From: Clostridia bacterium
GTDB lineage: Bacteria > Bacillota > Clostridia > Oscillospirales > Acutalibacteraceae
Assembly (NCBI GenBank): GCA_017442225.1
Contig: JAFSAR010000023.1
Coordinates: forward strand, 62,001 to 126,000
Direction: 5' to 3'
DNA: 64,000 nucleotides
Of the stretch, positions 41,691 to 51,141 are shown piece after piece. The first letter of the stretch is position 1. Each line of letters opens with the position of its first letter. The position numbers and the translations under genes were made by a program. The notes beneath the pieces were generated by a model. It was not told the origin of the DNA. It did not search any database and was given only the letters and a program-made list of their open reading frames with translations.

Positions 41691-43247
41691 TTGAAAAAAA
41701 TAATTTGTGTTTTTTTAGCATTGTGTATACTTTTAACGTTTGCGGGTTGCAGAAACATAACCGATACAGGCAGCGGTTCTGAATATACGGAGGTAGCGCC
41801 GTTACAGTCTTCAGACACAAAAACGGTTAGTCTGCTTTATTCCTACAGCGACAGCTTTAATCCCTACACGGCAAAAACGGCGGCAAACCGAGAGATTTCC
41901 TCTCTTTTGTATGACAGCCTTATAAAAACAGATAATAATTTTGAGCCGATTTACGTATTGGCTCTCTCTGCCGAAACGGTGGATAAAGTGTGCACTGTAA
42001 AGTTGCGTGACGCTGTCTTTACTGACGGTAGTACAGTGACTGCCGACGATGTAATATATTCGTACAATACGGCAAAGGCATCGGCGCGATACACCCATAA
42101 TTTTTACGAGGTAGTATCGGTATCTGCTGTCGATTCAAAAACGGTTGTTTTTAAGCTGTCCCAGAACGATCCGTATTTTACAAATCTGCTTGACTTTCCA
42201 ATTATAAAATCGGGCACGTCGGGCATTACAGATGCCGACGGCAAGGAAATACCGCCCACAGGCTGCGGCAGATATTACATCGCCGAGGACGGCGTAAGTT
42301 TTAAACAAAATCAAAACTACTACGGCAAAAAGGGTAGTATCGAGACTGTAAAGCTTATAAATTCGCCCGATGCGGCATCTACCTCACATTACGTAGAGGT
42401 TGGCGCTACCGCGGTTTACTACACCGAGGGCGACAACATTGTGCGTATGAGCGGTAAAAAGACAGAGGTTAACCTGAACCGCCTTATATATATAGGTGTA
42501 AACAGTAGCTACGGCTCGTTAAATTCACGCGAAATGCGTTACGCAATATCTTCAGCGCTCGACCGCGACGCTATTTGTCAGACCGCTTATTACAATAACG
42601 CGGTGTCTGCAACAGGATTTTTTAACCCGTATTTTAAGGCTACAAATTCGCTTCAAACCATTGAAAGCACACCTAATTCAAAAATAACGGTTGAAAATCT
42701 TGCTAAAATAGGATATAATAATATGAATTCTAATGGCTTTTATGCAAATACGTCGGGCAATAACCCCGTATTTACGTTGCTTGTGAATTCAGAAAACAGC
42801 TCGCGTGTTACTGCGGCAAACCTTATAGCAGCGCAGTGCAAAAGCGCGGGTATACAGATAAACGTTGTAAAGTGCAGTTACGAGCAATATGTTGAGCGTC
42901 TTGCAAGCGGCAGTTTTCAGTTATATCTGGGCGAAATTAAAGTGCTTAACAATATGGATTTCAGCCAGCTTGTAATACCTGGTGGCAGCGCGGCTTATGG
43001 CGTAGGTGTTGTAGAGGACGATGCCGATACCGACGAGCCGCAGATTCGCGGTTGCGAGCAGATTCTTGCGGCTTATCATAGCGGAAGCTGCGGTATAAGC
43101 GACGTAGCGGGTACGCTGCTTACCGAGATGCCGCAAATTCCTGTGTGCTACTTAAACGGCGTACTGTTTTACGACTCTGCGATAATTGGCGGGGTGCAGG
43201 CTTCTGGCAGCGACGTTTATTTAAGTTTTGAAAATTATGAATTTTAG
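41691..43247 (+). CDS. Peptide-type ABC transporter substrate-binding lipoprotein (orphan)
   Basis: A 518-residue exported lipoprotein: K-rich start, hydrophobic core, lipobox FAGC with Cys20. It matches the SBP_bac_5 family that delivers oligopeptides or nickel to ABC importers: FNPYTAKTAANREISSLLYDSL (about residues 56-77), VKLRDAVFTDGSTVTADDVIYSY (about 103-125) and INSPDAAS. The start is TTG, with AGGTGAAG upstream. No permease or ATPase gene is near it; its downstream neighbours are Asp23, YloV and RecG. Either it works with a distant permease or it has another role at the membrane. Confidence 0.88.
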   Translation: MKKIICVFLALCILLTFAGCRNITDTGSGSEYTEVAPLQSSDTKTVSLLYSYSDSFNPYTAKTAANREISSLLYDSLIKTDNNFEPIYVLALSAETVDKVCTVKLRDAVFTDGSTVTADDVIYSYNTAKASARYTHNFYEVVSVSAVDSKTVVFKLSQNDPYFTNLLDFPIIKSGTSGITDADGKEIPPTGCGRYYIAEDGVSFKQNQNYYGKKGSIETVKLINSPDAASTSHYVEVGATAVYYTEGDNIVRMSGKKTEVNLNRLIYIGVNSSYGSLNSREMRYAISSALDRDAICQTAYYNNAVSATGFFNPYFKATNSLQTIESTPNSKITVENLAKIGYNNMNSNGFYANTSGNNPVFTLLVNSENSSRVTAANLIAAQCKSAGIQINVVKCSYEQYVERLASGSFQLYLGEIKVLNNMDFSQLVIPGGSAAYGVGVVEDDADTDEPQIRGCEQILAAYHSGSCGISDVAGTLLTEMPQIPVCYLNGVLFYDSAIIGGVQASGSDVYLSFENYEF

Positions 43248-43258
43248 GAGGATTTATT

Positions 43259-43609
43259 ATGATATCTTATGAAACCAGAACAGGCTCCATTTGCTTTACC
43301 GAAAACTTTTTAAGCAAACTTATCGGTCACGCGGTGACCTCCTGCTTTGGCGTTGTTGGTATGATGCCATCGTCAAACCGTCAGCGCTTGTTTGGTCTTG
43401 TGTCAAAGGAGCAGTCGCTCGACACAGGTATCAAGGTAATGGGTAATGCCAACCAAATTGACGTTGAAATTCATATAATGGTAACCTTTGGTATGAATAT
43501 TCCCGCTATCGCGGCAAGCATTACCGAAAAGGTTAAATACGTGGTATTAGATTCTACCGGTATTACCGTAAATAAGGTAAATGTAAAGGTAGACGGAATT
43601 AAAGAGTAA
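43259..43609 (+). CDS. Asp23/Gls24 family envelope stress protein (YloU-like)
   Basis: A 116-residue soluble protein of the Asp23 family, which gathers at the membrane in Gram-positive bacteria and is tied to envelope stress. YETRTGSICFTENFLSKLIGHAVTSCFGVVGM (residues 4-35) and VEIHIMVTFGMNIPAIAASITEKVKYVV (about 69-96) are the family's two conserved segments. AGGAGG precedes ATG. It is followed 30 bases later by the DAK protein; yloU-yloV adjacency is a standard Firmicutes arrangement and supports both names. Confidence 0.94.
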   Translation: MISYETRTGSICFTENFLSKLIGHAVTSCFGVVGMMPSSNRQRLFGLVSKEQSLDTGIKVMGNANQIDVEIHIMVTFGMNIPAIAASITEKVKYVVLDSTGITVNKVNVKVDGIKE

Positions 43610-43639
43610 TTTCCGAGACTTTAAAAGGAGTGTTTATTT

Positions 43640-45316
43640 TTGTTTAACGGTAATATTTTAAGAGACGCAATTATATCTGCCGCAAACAATCTTGCAAACA
43701 ATCGCAAGCAGGTGGATGACCTTAACGTTTTCCCTGTACCAGACGGTGATACAGGTACAAATATGTCCATGACTCTTTCAAATGCTGTGCGCGAGCTTGA
43801 AAAGGTAAGCGGTGAGACCGCAGGTAAGGTGGCGCAGATTAACGCATCTGCTCTGCTTCGCGGCGCGCGCGGCAACTCGGGCGTTATAACCTCGTTGCTT
43901 TTCCGTGGCTTTGCTAAGGGTATCGGCGCGGATGAGACCGTCACCGCCCAAAATCTTGCCGCCGCATTCAAGCTTGGCGTAGAGGCGGCGTACAAAGCTG
44001 TTATGAAGCCTACCGAGGGCACTATTTTGACCGTTGCCCGTATAGCAAGCGAAAAAGCAACCGCCGCGTATGAATCGGGCAAGGATGCTTTAGGTGTGTT
44101 TGCCGATGCAATTGATGGCGCAAAAGAAGCTCTTGCCGAGACACCCGAGCTTTTGCCGATGCTTAAAAAAGCAGGTGTTGTTGACGCGGGCGGTCAGGGC
44201 TTTGTAATTATACTTGAAGGTATGATGTCGGTATTCCGCGACGGTGTTATTATTGCATCTAACAGCGGTAGCACCGAAATTGTAGAAGAGGAAGAAAACG
44301 AAAGCCGAAATGCAGCGGGCGAGTTTGAAACCGAAATCACCTTTACTTATTGCACCGAGTTTATCGTAAAACGCGATCCCGAGTGTCAGAAAGAACCTTC
44401 TGAGCTTCGCGCATACCTTGAAACCATCGGTGACTGTGTCGTTGTGGTTGACGACGAGGAGATTATTAAGGTTCACGTTCATACCGACCACCCTGGTAAT
44501 GCATTTGAAAACGGCCTTACCTTTGGCTCGCTTACCAATATGAAGGTCGAGAATATGCGCGACCAGCACGAGCGCGCCAAGCACGATGCAGCAAACGCTA
44601 AAAAGGCGCCCGCAAAGACCGTAGATAACGAAAAGATTGAATCTGTAGAGATTACAAAACCCGTAGGCTTTGTATCGGTTTGCGCAGGCGATGGTATTGC
44701 GGAGCTGTTTCGCGATCTTGGTGTTGATACTATCGTTTCGGGCGGTCAGACAATGAACCCCAGCACCGATAATATTTTACGCGCTATTGAAAGCACACCT
44801 GCAGAAACTGTTTATGTATTACCAAATAACAAAAATATTATAATGGCGGCTGAACAGGCAATTCCTATTAGCACACGTAAGGTAATTGTTCTTCACACAA
44901 GAACTATTCCACAGGGCATCACCGCTATGCTTAACTTTGACGAAAGTGTTGACTGTGAAGCAAACGCTATCGCTATGCAAAAGGCGGCAGAAGCTATCGC
45001 TACAGGTCAGGTTACCTTTGCGGCTCGTGACTCTGATTTTGACGGTCACAAGATTAAGCAGGGCGAAATAATGGCTATGACGGGCGGTAAGATTTCGTTT
45101 GTTGATACCGATGTGGAAAAAGCCACTATGAAGCTTATTAAGTCTATGATAAAGCGCGATAGCGAGTTTGTAACCGTGATTTACGGCGAGGGTATTACCG
45201 AAACGCAGGCGGCAGCCTTGGAAGAACAGCTTAACGAAAAGTTTGGCTCTAAGGTAGAAATCACCTTTGTAAACGGCGGTCAACCCGTATATTATTACAT
45301 TATTTCTGTAGAGTGA
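43640..45316 (+). CDS. DAK2-type fatty acid kinase-like protein YloV/FakA
   Basis: A 558-residue protein. The N-terminal DAK2 (DhaL-like) ATP-binding domain has NVFPVPDGDTGTNMSMTL (about residues 29-46), whose aspartates bind Mg-ATP, and RGARGNSGVI (about 73-82). A middle domain includes FTYCTEFIVK and VVVDDEEIIKVHVHTDHPG (about 271-289). The C-terminal DegV/EDD-like part starts near residue 340. FakA phosphorylates fatty acids bound to FakB so that they enter phospholipids. TTG start with AAAGGAG upstream. No fakB gene is close by. It lies between asp23 and recG, as in many Firmicutes. Confidence 0.94.
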   Translation: MFNGNILRDAIISAANNLANNRKQVDDLNVFPVPDGDTGTNMSMTLSNAVRELEKVSGETAGKVAQINASALLRGARGNSGVITSLLFRGFAKGIGADETVTAQNLAAAFKLGVEAAYKAVMKPTEGTILTVARIASEKATAAYESGKDALGVFADAIDGAKEALAETPELLPMLKKAGVVDAGGQGFVIILEGMMSVFRDGVIIASNSGSTEIVEEEENESRNAAGEFETEITFTYCTEFIVKRDPECQKEPSELRAYLETIGDCVVVVDDEEIIKVHVHTDHPGNAFENGLTFGSLTNMKVENMRDQHERAKHDAANAKKAPAKTVDNEKIESVEITKPVGFVSVCAGDGIAELFRDLGVDTIVSGGQTMNPSTDNILRAIESTPAETVYVLPNNKNIIMAAEQAIPISTRKVIVLHTRTIPQGITAMLNFDESVDCEANAIAMQKAAEAIATGQVTFAARDSDFDGHKIKQGEIMAMTGGKISFVDTDVEKATMKLIKSMIKRDSEFVTVIYGEGITETQAAALEEQLNEKFGSKVEITFVNGGQPVYYYIISVE

Positions 45317-45324
45317 TAAATTTA

Positions 45325-47349
45325 ATGTCTAATTTTAATACCGACATAAGATTTTTAAAGGGCGTTGGTGAAAAACGCGCCCAGCATCTGTATTCACTGG
45401 GCATCGATACAATCGGTGCCCTTTTGCGTTATTATCCGCGCGGATATGAGGATTTTGGCAATATCAAGCAGATTTTTGATAGCAACGCAGACGAAAAGGT
45501 GTGCGTTAAAGCGCGTATTGTTACCCCTGTTACCGAGCATATTATTCGAAAAAATATGACGCTTTATAAATTTGTAGTAAGTGACGGTACAGCGCAACTG
45601 CAGATAACGATTTTTAATAACAAATATCTCGCAAACCGCCTAAATCAAGGCTCGGAATATCTGTTTTTAGGCAAAATACAAGGCGGTACATTTTTGCCCG
45701 CAATGTCCTCGCCCGAAATTCGCGAGGTAGGCAGTACGGGTATTGCGCCTATATATCCTGCGTCAAAAAATATGACCTCTGCCGCTATAGCAAAGCTTGT
45801 TAAAACGGCGCTCGAGGGCTGTGAAATACAGGACGTTTTGCCCGAAAGCATCAGAAATAAATACAAACTGTGTAACCTCAAAACCGCTATAGAAAATATT
45901 CATTTCCCAAAAAGCGAGGAGTCGCTCGCACAGGCTAAAAAACACCTTGTTTTTGAGGAACTTTTTGTTTTGCGCACGGGGCTTATGTTGCTTAAAAATA
46001 AGCGCCGCATACGGTCGCAATTTGTTTTAAACTACGATTTTACAAAAGAGTATATAAAATCTTTGCCCTTTGAAATGACAAACGCGCAAAAGCGTGTAAT
46101 AGCAGACTGCGTCTATGATATGGCATCGGGCTCTGTTATGAACCGTTTGGTGCAGGGCGACGTGGGTTGCGGAAAAACAGCAGTGGCATCAGCGCTTATG
46201 TATCATACTGCGCGGTCAGGATTTCAGTCGGCGATAATGGCTCCAACCGAAATTCTTGCCGAACAGCATTATAAAAATTTATGCGAAAGCCTTAAAAACA
46301 GCGATATAAAATGTGTGTTGCTTACAGGCTCTCTCAAAAAAAGTGAAAAACAACGCGCAAAGGAAATGCTGGTTTCGGGTGAGGCGCAAATTGCCGTAGG
46401 CACTCACGCACTTATAAGCGGCGACGTGGAATTTAAAAATTTAGCGCTGGTTATTACCGACGAACAGCACCGTTTCGGTGTGTCACAAAGGGCTGAATTA
46501 TCATCAAAAGGTATGCGTCCGCACACCCTTGTAATGTCGGCAACGCCTATTCCGCGTACACTTGGTCTTATAATATACGGCGACCTTGATATAAGCATTA
46601 TCGACGAATATCCGCGTGGCAGACAGAAAATAGAAAATTACTGTGTGGAGTCGGCATTGCGCCCCCGCGTTTTCGGCTACATAAAAAAGCATCTTGACGA
46701 GGGCAGGCAGGGTTATATAGTGTGCCCTATGGTAGAGGAAAACGAGGAGCTGAATATAAAAAGTGCCGAGAGGTACTATGACGAAATAAAAGACGGTGCA
46801 TTCCGTGATTATCGCGTAGGACTTCTTCACGGACAGATGAAAGCAGCCGACAAGGACAAAATTATGCGTGCTTTTAAAGACGGCGAAATCGAGCTTCTTG
46901 TATGCACAACCGTAATTGAGGTGGGTATAGATGTGCCCAATGCCGCGATAATGGTAATAGAAAATGCCGAACGATTCGGACTATCACAACTGCATCAGCT
47001 ACGTGGCAGAATAGGTAGGGGTAGGTATAAATCAACCTGTATTTTTATATCGGATTACAAAAAAGGCGCTACTGCCGATAGACTACAGGTTATAAAGGAA
47101 AATACCGACGGCTTTAAAATTGCTGACGAGGATTTACGACTTCGAGGTCCAGGTGACTTTTTAGGCTCAAGGCAACACGGATTGCCGAGCCTCAAGATAG
47201 CAGACATTTACGCCGATACCGACACCTTGCGTATGGCAGGTATGGCTGCGGCAAATCTGCTTGAGAGCGATCCTAAATTGATTGAAAGCAGTAATGCAAA
47301 TTTAAGACAAGAAATAATAAAAATGTATAAACGTTTAAACGAAAATTAG
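45325..47349 (+). CDS. recG: ATP-dependent DNA helicase RecG
   Basis: About 674 residues. It remodels stalled replication forks and Holliday junctions. The N-terminal wedge/OB domain (about residues 1-230, IRFLKGVGEKRAQHLYSLGI at the start) binds the fork. The helicase has Walker A GDVGCGKTA (about 278-286), DEQHRFGV (about 379) and SATPIPRTLG, and motif VI is QLHQLRGRIGRG. The C-terminal RLRGPGDFLGSRQHGLP wedge completes it. I chose ATG 45325, with GAGTGAT upstream; GTG 45313 would overlap the yloV stop. Full length. Confidence 0.97.
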   Translation: MSNFNTDIRFLKGVGEKRAQHLYSLGIDTIGALLRYYPRGYEDFGNIKQIFDSNADEKVCVKARIVTPVTEHIIRKNMTLYKFVVSDGTAQLQITIFNNKYLANRLNQGSEYLFLGKIQGGTFLPAMSSPEIREVGSTGIAPIYPASKNMTSAAIAKLVKTALEGCEIQDVLPESIRNKYKLCNLKTAIENIHFPKSEESLAQAKKHLVFEELFVLRTGLMLLKNKRRIRSQFVLNYDFTKEYIKSLPFEMTNAQKRVIADCVYDMASGSVMNRLVQGDVGCGKTAVASALMYHTARSGFQSAIMAPTEILAEQHYKNLCESLKNSDIKCVLLTGSLKKSEKQRAKEMLVSGEAQIAVGTHALISGDVEFKNLALVITDEQHRFGVSQRAELSSKGMRPHTLVMSATPIPRTLGLIIYGDLDISIIDEYPRGRQKIENYCVESALRPRVFGYIKKHLDEGRQGYIVCPMVEENEELNIKSAERYYDEIKDGAFRDYRVGLLHGQMKAADKDKIMRAFKDGEIELLVCTTVIEVGIDVPNAAIMVIENAERFGLSQLHQLRGRIGRGRYKSTCIFISDYKKGATADRLQVIKENTDGFKIADEDLRLRGPGDFLGSRQHGLPSLKIADIYADTDTLRMAGMAAANLLESDPKLIESSNANLRQEIIKMYKRLNEN

Positions 47350-47361
47350 AAAGGCAAAGCA

Positions 47362-49077
47362 ATGTTAAAAAGATTTTTAAGCTACTACAAACCGCACAAG
47401 AAAATCTTCATACTCGATATGCTGGCGGCATTTACAATGTCGGTTATAGGAATTTTTTATCCTATGATAACACGTGAGTTGTTAAACGATTTTATGCCCA
47501 ACAAAAAATATACCGAAATTATTGTTTGCGGTAGTTTGCTTTTGATTGTGTACTTAATGCGGATGGGACTTTCGTATTTTGTGCAATACCAAGGTCATAT
47601 GATGGGCGTTCGTATGCAGGAGCAAATGCGCAGCGACCTATTTTCACATATTGAAAAACTGCCGATTTCTTTTTTTGATAATAATGAAACGGGCAAAATT
47701 ATGACACGAATGACAAGCGACCTCTTTGATATTGTAGAGCTCGCTCACCACGGCCCCGAAAACGTATTGATAACAAGCACTTCCATTATAATTTCGTTTG
47801 CTTATCTTATGTCGATAAACGTGCCGCTTTCACTCATATTGCTTGTATGCGTACCGATACTCATATTTATATCTTCGGTTCTTCGCAAAAAGATGCGAGA
47901 CGCGTTTAAAAAACGTCGCGAAGCAAACGCTGTTATAAACGCGGCGCTTGAAAGCAGTATTTCGGGTATCCGCGTTACAAAAGCGTTTACAAACCACGAG
48001 AAAGAAATCGAAAAATTTTCGGTAGGAAATATAGAATTTGTTGAGAACAGCCGTAAGGCATACAAGGCAATGGGTCAGTTTCATTCAAGCACGACCTTTG
48101 TTACCGATGTTTTTAATGTTATTTTGCTTATCGCAGGCGGATTTTTGCTTCTTACCGATTCGGAGCATTTTGGTGACTATTCGGCGTTTATAGTATCTAT
48201 AAACCTATTTATTAACCCCGTGAACACCCTTATTCGTTTTATGGAATCCTTCCAAAACGGCGTAACGGGCTTTGAGCGATTTATTGAAATTCTTGACACA
48301 CCGATTGAAACAGATTGTCCCGATGCAAAGGATATAGAAAATATTGATGGCGTTATACAGTTTAAAAATGTTACCTATGGCTACGGCGACGGCGACAACG
48401 TGCTTAAGGGCGTTAGCCTAAAAATCGAAAAGGGGCAAACCTTTGCGCTTGTCGGTCCCTCGGGTGGAGGAAAAACAACTATTTGCCACCTTATTCCGCA
48501 TTTTTATGATATTCGAGAGGGACAGATTCTGATTGACGGCGTTGATATAAACAATATCACTCGTGACTCGCTTCGCAAAAATATCGGCATTGTGCAACAA
48601 GATGTATATCTCTTTAACTCAAGTATTAAAGACAACATACTCTACGGTAGACTTGATGCTACCGACGACGAGGTTATCGAGGCGGCAAAGCGCGCTAATA
48701 TCCACGACTACGTTATGACCTTGCCAAACGGATATGATACCGTGATAGGCGAGCGCGGGGTTAAGCTTTCGGGCGGACAAAAACAGCGCCTTAGTATTGC
48801 GCGCGTTTTCCTTAAAAACCCACCGATACTTATACTTGATGAAGCGACAAGCGCGCTTGATAACGCAACCGAAATTATGATTCAGCAAGCGCTTGACGAG
48901 CTGTGTAAAGGCAGAACGACACTCGTTGTGGCGCACCGCCTTTCTACCATTAAAAATGCTGATGAAATAGCCGTTGTGTCAGGCGGCGAAATCTGCGAAC
49001 AGGGCACCCACGACGAGCTTATAGAGCAAGACGGCATCTACGCCATGCTACACAAACAACAATTTAGAGAAGAATAA
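47362..49077 (+). CDS. ABC exporter, fused permease and ATPase (homodimer or half-transporter)
   Basis: A 571-residue protein with six membrane helices in residues 1-320, then a nucleotide-binding domain: Walker A GPSGGGKTT (about 365-373), Q-loop, signature LSGGQKQR (about 469-476), Walker B ILILDEATSALD (about 489-500) and the switch His in VAHRLS (about 525). It is the MsbA/MdlB type, which exports lipids, peptides or drugs; the substrate cannot be told. It starts 12 bases after recG and so is probably the last gene of that operon. The second half-transporter found in heterodimeric systems is absent, so it likely forms a homodimer. Confidence 0.93.
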   Translation: MLKRFLSYYKPHKKIFILDMLAAFTMSVIGIFYPMITRELLNDFMPNKKYTEIIVCGSLLLIVYLMRMGLSYFVQYQGHMMGVRMQEQMRSDLFSHIEKLPISFFDNNETGKIMTRMTSDLFDIVELAHHGPENVLITSTSIIISFAYLMSINVPLSLILLVCVPILIFISSVLRKKMRDAFKKRREANAVINAALESSISGIRVTKAFTNHEKEIEKFSVGNIEFVENSRKAYKAMGQFHSSTTFVTDVFNVILLIAGGFLLLTDSEHFGDYSAFIVSINLFINPVNTLIRFMESFQNGVTGFERFIEILDTPIETDCPDAKDIENIDGVIQFKNVTYGYGDGDNVLKGVSLKIEKGQTFALVGPSGGGKTTICHLIPHFYDIREGQILIDGVDINNITRDSLRKNIGIVQQDVYLFNSSIKDNILYGRLDATDDEVIEAAKRANIHDYVMTLPNGYDTVIGERGVKLSGGQKQRLSIARVFLKNPPILILDEATSALDNATEIMIQQALDELCKGRTTLVVAHRLSTIKNADEIAVVSGGEICEQGTHDELIEQDGIYAMLHKQQFREE

Positions 49078-49082
49078 TTCTT

Positions 49083-49111
49083 CAACCCCGCATTTGCGGG
49101 GTTGATTTTTT
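49083..49111 (+). terminator. Terminator after the ABC exporter
   Basis: CAACCCCGCA (49083-49092) and TGCGGGGTTG (49095-49104) pair perfectly, followed by ATTTTTTAT. Confidence 0.9.
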
Positions 49112-49183
49112 ATTTGTTTTTTGGGATAATAAGTTTTGCTAAACAAAATTGATTTTTATATTAAATATTTTTTGCTTTCTTTA

Positions 49184-49192
49184 TGCTAAAAT
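49184..49192 (+). promoter_or_regulatory. Extended -10 promoter for the araC operon
   Basis: TG-C-TAAAAT (TG at 49184-49185, TAAAAT at 49187-49192) without a recognisable -35 box; this would suit an activator-dependent promoter. Confidence 0.4.
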
Positions 49193-49210
49193 CGAAACGA
49201 GGTAATTGAT

Positions 49211-50089
49211 ATGGCGGATTTTGTAAAATTTCATTTTGACAACACCTTTTATGATAAACCAATATCGTTCTCACCTTTTGAAATTGTGCAGGTAGGCGAT
49301 ATTGATACCTATTCGGGTTATAAATGTGTTAAACATACGCAAATTGCCCATGAAATTACATATATTGTGCACGGCAATGCGACAATGCTTTGCGACGATA
49401 AAACCTACCTTTGCAAAACAGGCGACCTTATTTTTAATCCAAAGGGTACGGCGCACGCCATTGACAGCGCAGATGGGCATGCGCTTAGGTATTATTACAT
49501 TGCGTTTGATATTGCTGATAAATCAGGTGATTGCGAGCGACAACTTTACGATTTTTTTGCCACGGCAAAAGCGGGGTGCGTTACAGCCGACCGCAGTATT
49601 CCGCATACCTTCCACGATATATTTTTAAACCTTTACGGCAAAGACGAGTTTTCATCAGCCATTGTTGCTGATAGTATACGAAAACTTTTGATATATGCCC
49701 TGCGCTCACTTGAGGGCGCGGCAAATCAGGTTTACGTGCCCGATGTTCGTTTTGGTAAAAAACGGACCGTCGCGCAGATATGCTCATTTATCGACTCTAA
49801 TATCGAGGACATATCCGTTCTTAAAAAACTGCCCGAAAAATTCGGCTACAGTTATTCGCATATATATTCGTTTTTTTCTAAATCTATGGGGCTGAGCCTT
49901 AAGGAATATTTTTTAATGAGCCGTCACAGACGCGCCTGCGAGCTGCTGGGCAGAGGAATGAGCGTCACAGCGGTTGCCGAACGTATGGGCTATAGTAGTA
50001 TTCACGTTTTCAGCAAAGCGTTTTCAAACAGAGAAAACATAAGTCCAAGTGCTTATGCGCTAAAATATAAAAGCGAGGTTAAATTATGA
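49211..50089 (+). CDS. AraC family transcriptional regulator
   Basis: A 292-residue regulator. The N-terminal cupin-like ligand domain (about residues 20-150) contains HEITYIVHGNATMLCDDKTY and GDLIFNPKGTAHAID. The C-terminal AraC DNA-binding region (about 190-290) has two helix-turn-helix motifs: ISVLKKLPEKFGYSYSHIYSFFSKSMG and MSVTAVAERMGYSSIHVFSKAFSNREN. It probably senses a sugar and controls its own operon, since its last four bases overlap the first Gfo/Idh/MocA gene (ATGA). GAGGTAATT precedes ATG. The nearby GH95 fucosidase, transcribed towards it, could be a second target. Confidence 0.92.
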   Translation: MADFVKFHFDNTFYDKPISFSPFEIVQVGDIDTYSGYKCVKHTQIAHEITYIVHGNATMLCDDKTYLCKTGDLIFNPKGTAHAIDSADGHALRYYYIAFDIADKSGDCERQLYDFFATAKAGCVTADRSIPHTFHDIFLNLYGKDEFSSAIVADSIRKLLIYALRSLEGAANQVYVPDVRFGKKRTVAQICSFIDSNIEDISVLKKLPEKFGYSYSHIYSFFSKSMGLSLKEYFLMSRHRRACELLGRGMSVTAVAERMGYSSIHVFSKAFSNRENISPSAYALKYKSEVKL

Positions 50090-51141
50090 AGGTTGCAATC
50101 ATTGGCTGCGGTACTATCGCCAACAGACAACATATACCAGCATACCTAAAAAACGAAAAGGCAGAAATTAAATATTTCTGCGATATTATTCCCGAAAGGG
50201 CACAAAAGGCAGTAGAAGACTATGGCTGTGGTATTGCCATTACCGATTATAAGGTGGCACTAAAAGACCCCGAGATAGAGGCTGTTTCGGTCTGCACACC
50301 AAATAATATGCACGCAATTATCTCTATTGACGCTATGCGAGCGGGCAAAAATGTGCTTTGCGAAAAGCCTGCCGCCCGTACATACGCAGAGGCGCTCGAA
50401 ATGCAAAAGGTTCAGCACAAGACAGGAAAGGTGCTCAATATCGGTGTTTGCAACCGTTTCCACAATGGTGTAAACGCACTTAAAAAGCTTATTGACGAGG
50501 GAGCATTCGGCGATATTTTCCACGTTTACGTAAGCTTTCGCGCATTCCGCTCAATCCCAGGTCTTGGCGGAGATTTTACTACTAAGGCGGTGTCCGGCGG
50601 CGGCGCGCTGATTGATTGGGGTGTACATTTTCTTGACATAGTTATGTACTGCTGCGGCGACCCAAAGCCCCTTACTGTAACAAGCGAGGCTTTTTGCAAA
50701 TTGGGAAAAAATATTTCAGAATATGTTTATCCCAATACTATGTGGGCGGGTCCGCCAAAGCTCGACGGCATTTATGACGTAGAGGACTCTATCACCGCGC
50801 TTATTCGCACCGAAGGCCCTACAATCACGCTAAACGGCGCATGGGCACAAAATATAAATAATGAAGAAATGTTTATAGATTTTATGGGGGATAAGGGCGG
50901 TTGTCGTATCGATTATTACACTAAAGATTTTACCGTTTATACAACAAAAGATGGTGAGCTTTATGAATACAAACCCAAATTTGAGCAGAATATTCAGATC
51001 GCTTCAGAGATTGACGCGTTTCTTGACTGCATTCGCTCTGGCAAAAAATTGCCAAACCATATTGATACCAACATTATTACTGCAAAAATGATGCAGGCAA
51101 TTTATGATTCGGCATATATGCATGAGGAGATACAGTTATGA
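50086..51141 (+). CDS. Gfo/Idh/MocA family oxidoreductase
   Basis: A 351-residue NAD(P)-dependent sugar dehydrogenase-type protein. The Rossmann motif is VAIIGCGTIA (residues 3-12). The family's EKP motif with the catalytic Lys is in NVLCEKPAARTYAEALEM (about 92-109). The C-terminal substrate domain has GGGALIDWGVHFLDIVMYCCG (about 176-196), whose His and Asp are usual catalytic candidates. It oxidises or reduces a ring hydroxyl of a sugar or inositol; the substrate is unknown. It overlaps both neighbours by four bases, so regulator and two oxidoreductases are translated as one unit. Confidence 0.93.
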   Translation: MKVAIIGCGTIANRQHIPAYLKNEKAEIKYFCDIIPERAQKAVEDYGCGIAITDYKVALKDPEIEAVSVCTPNNMHAIISIDAMRAGKNVLCEKPAARTYAEALEMQKVQHKTGKVLNIGVCNRFHNGVNALKKLIDEGAFGDIFHVYVSFRAFRSIPGLGGDFTTKAVSGGGALIDWGVHFLDIVMYCCGDPKPLTVTSEAFCKLGKNISEYVYPNTMWAGPPKLDGIYDVEDSITALIRTEGPTITLNGAWAQNINNEEMFIDFMGDKGGCRIDYYTKDFTVYTTKDGELYEYKPKFEQNIQIASEIDAFLDCIRSGKKLPNHIDTNIITAKMMQAIYDSAYMHEEIQL

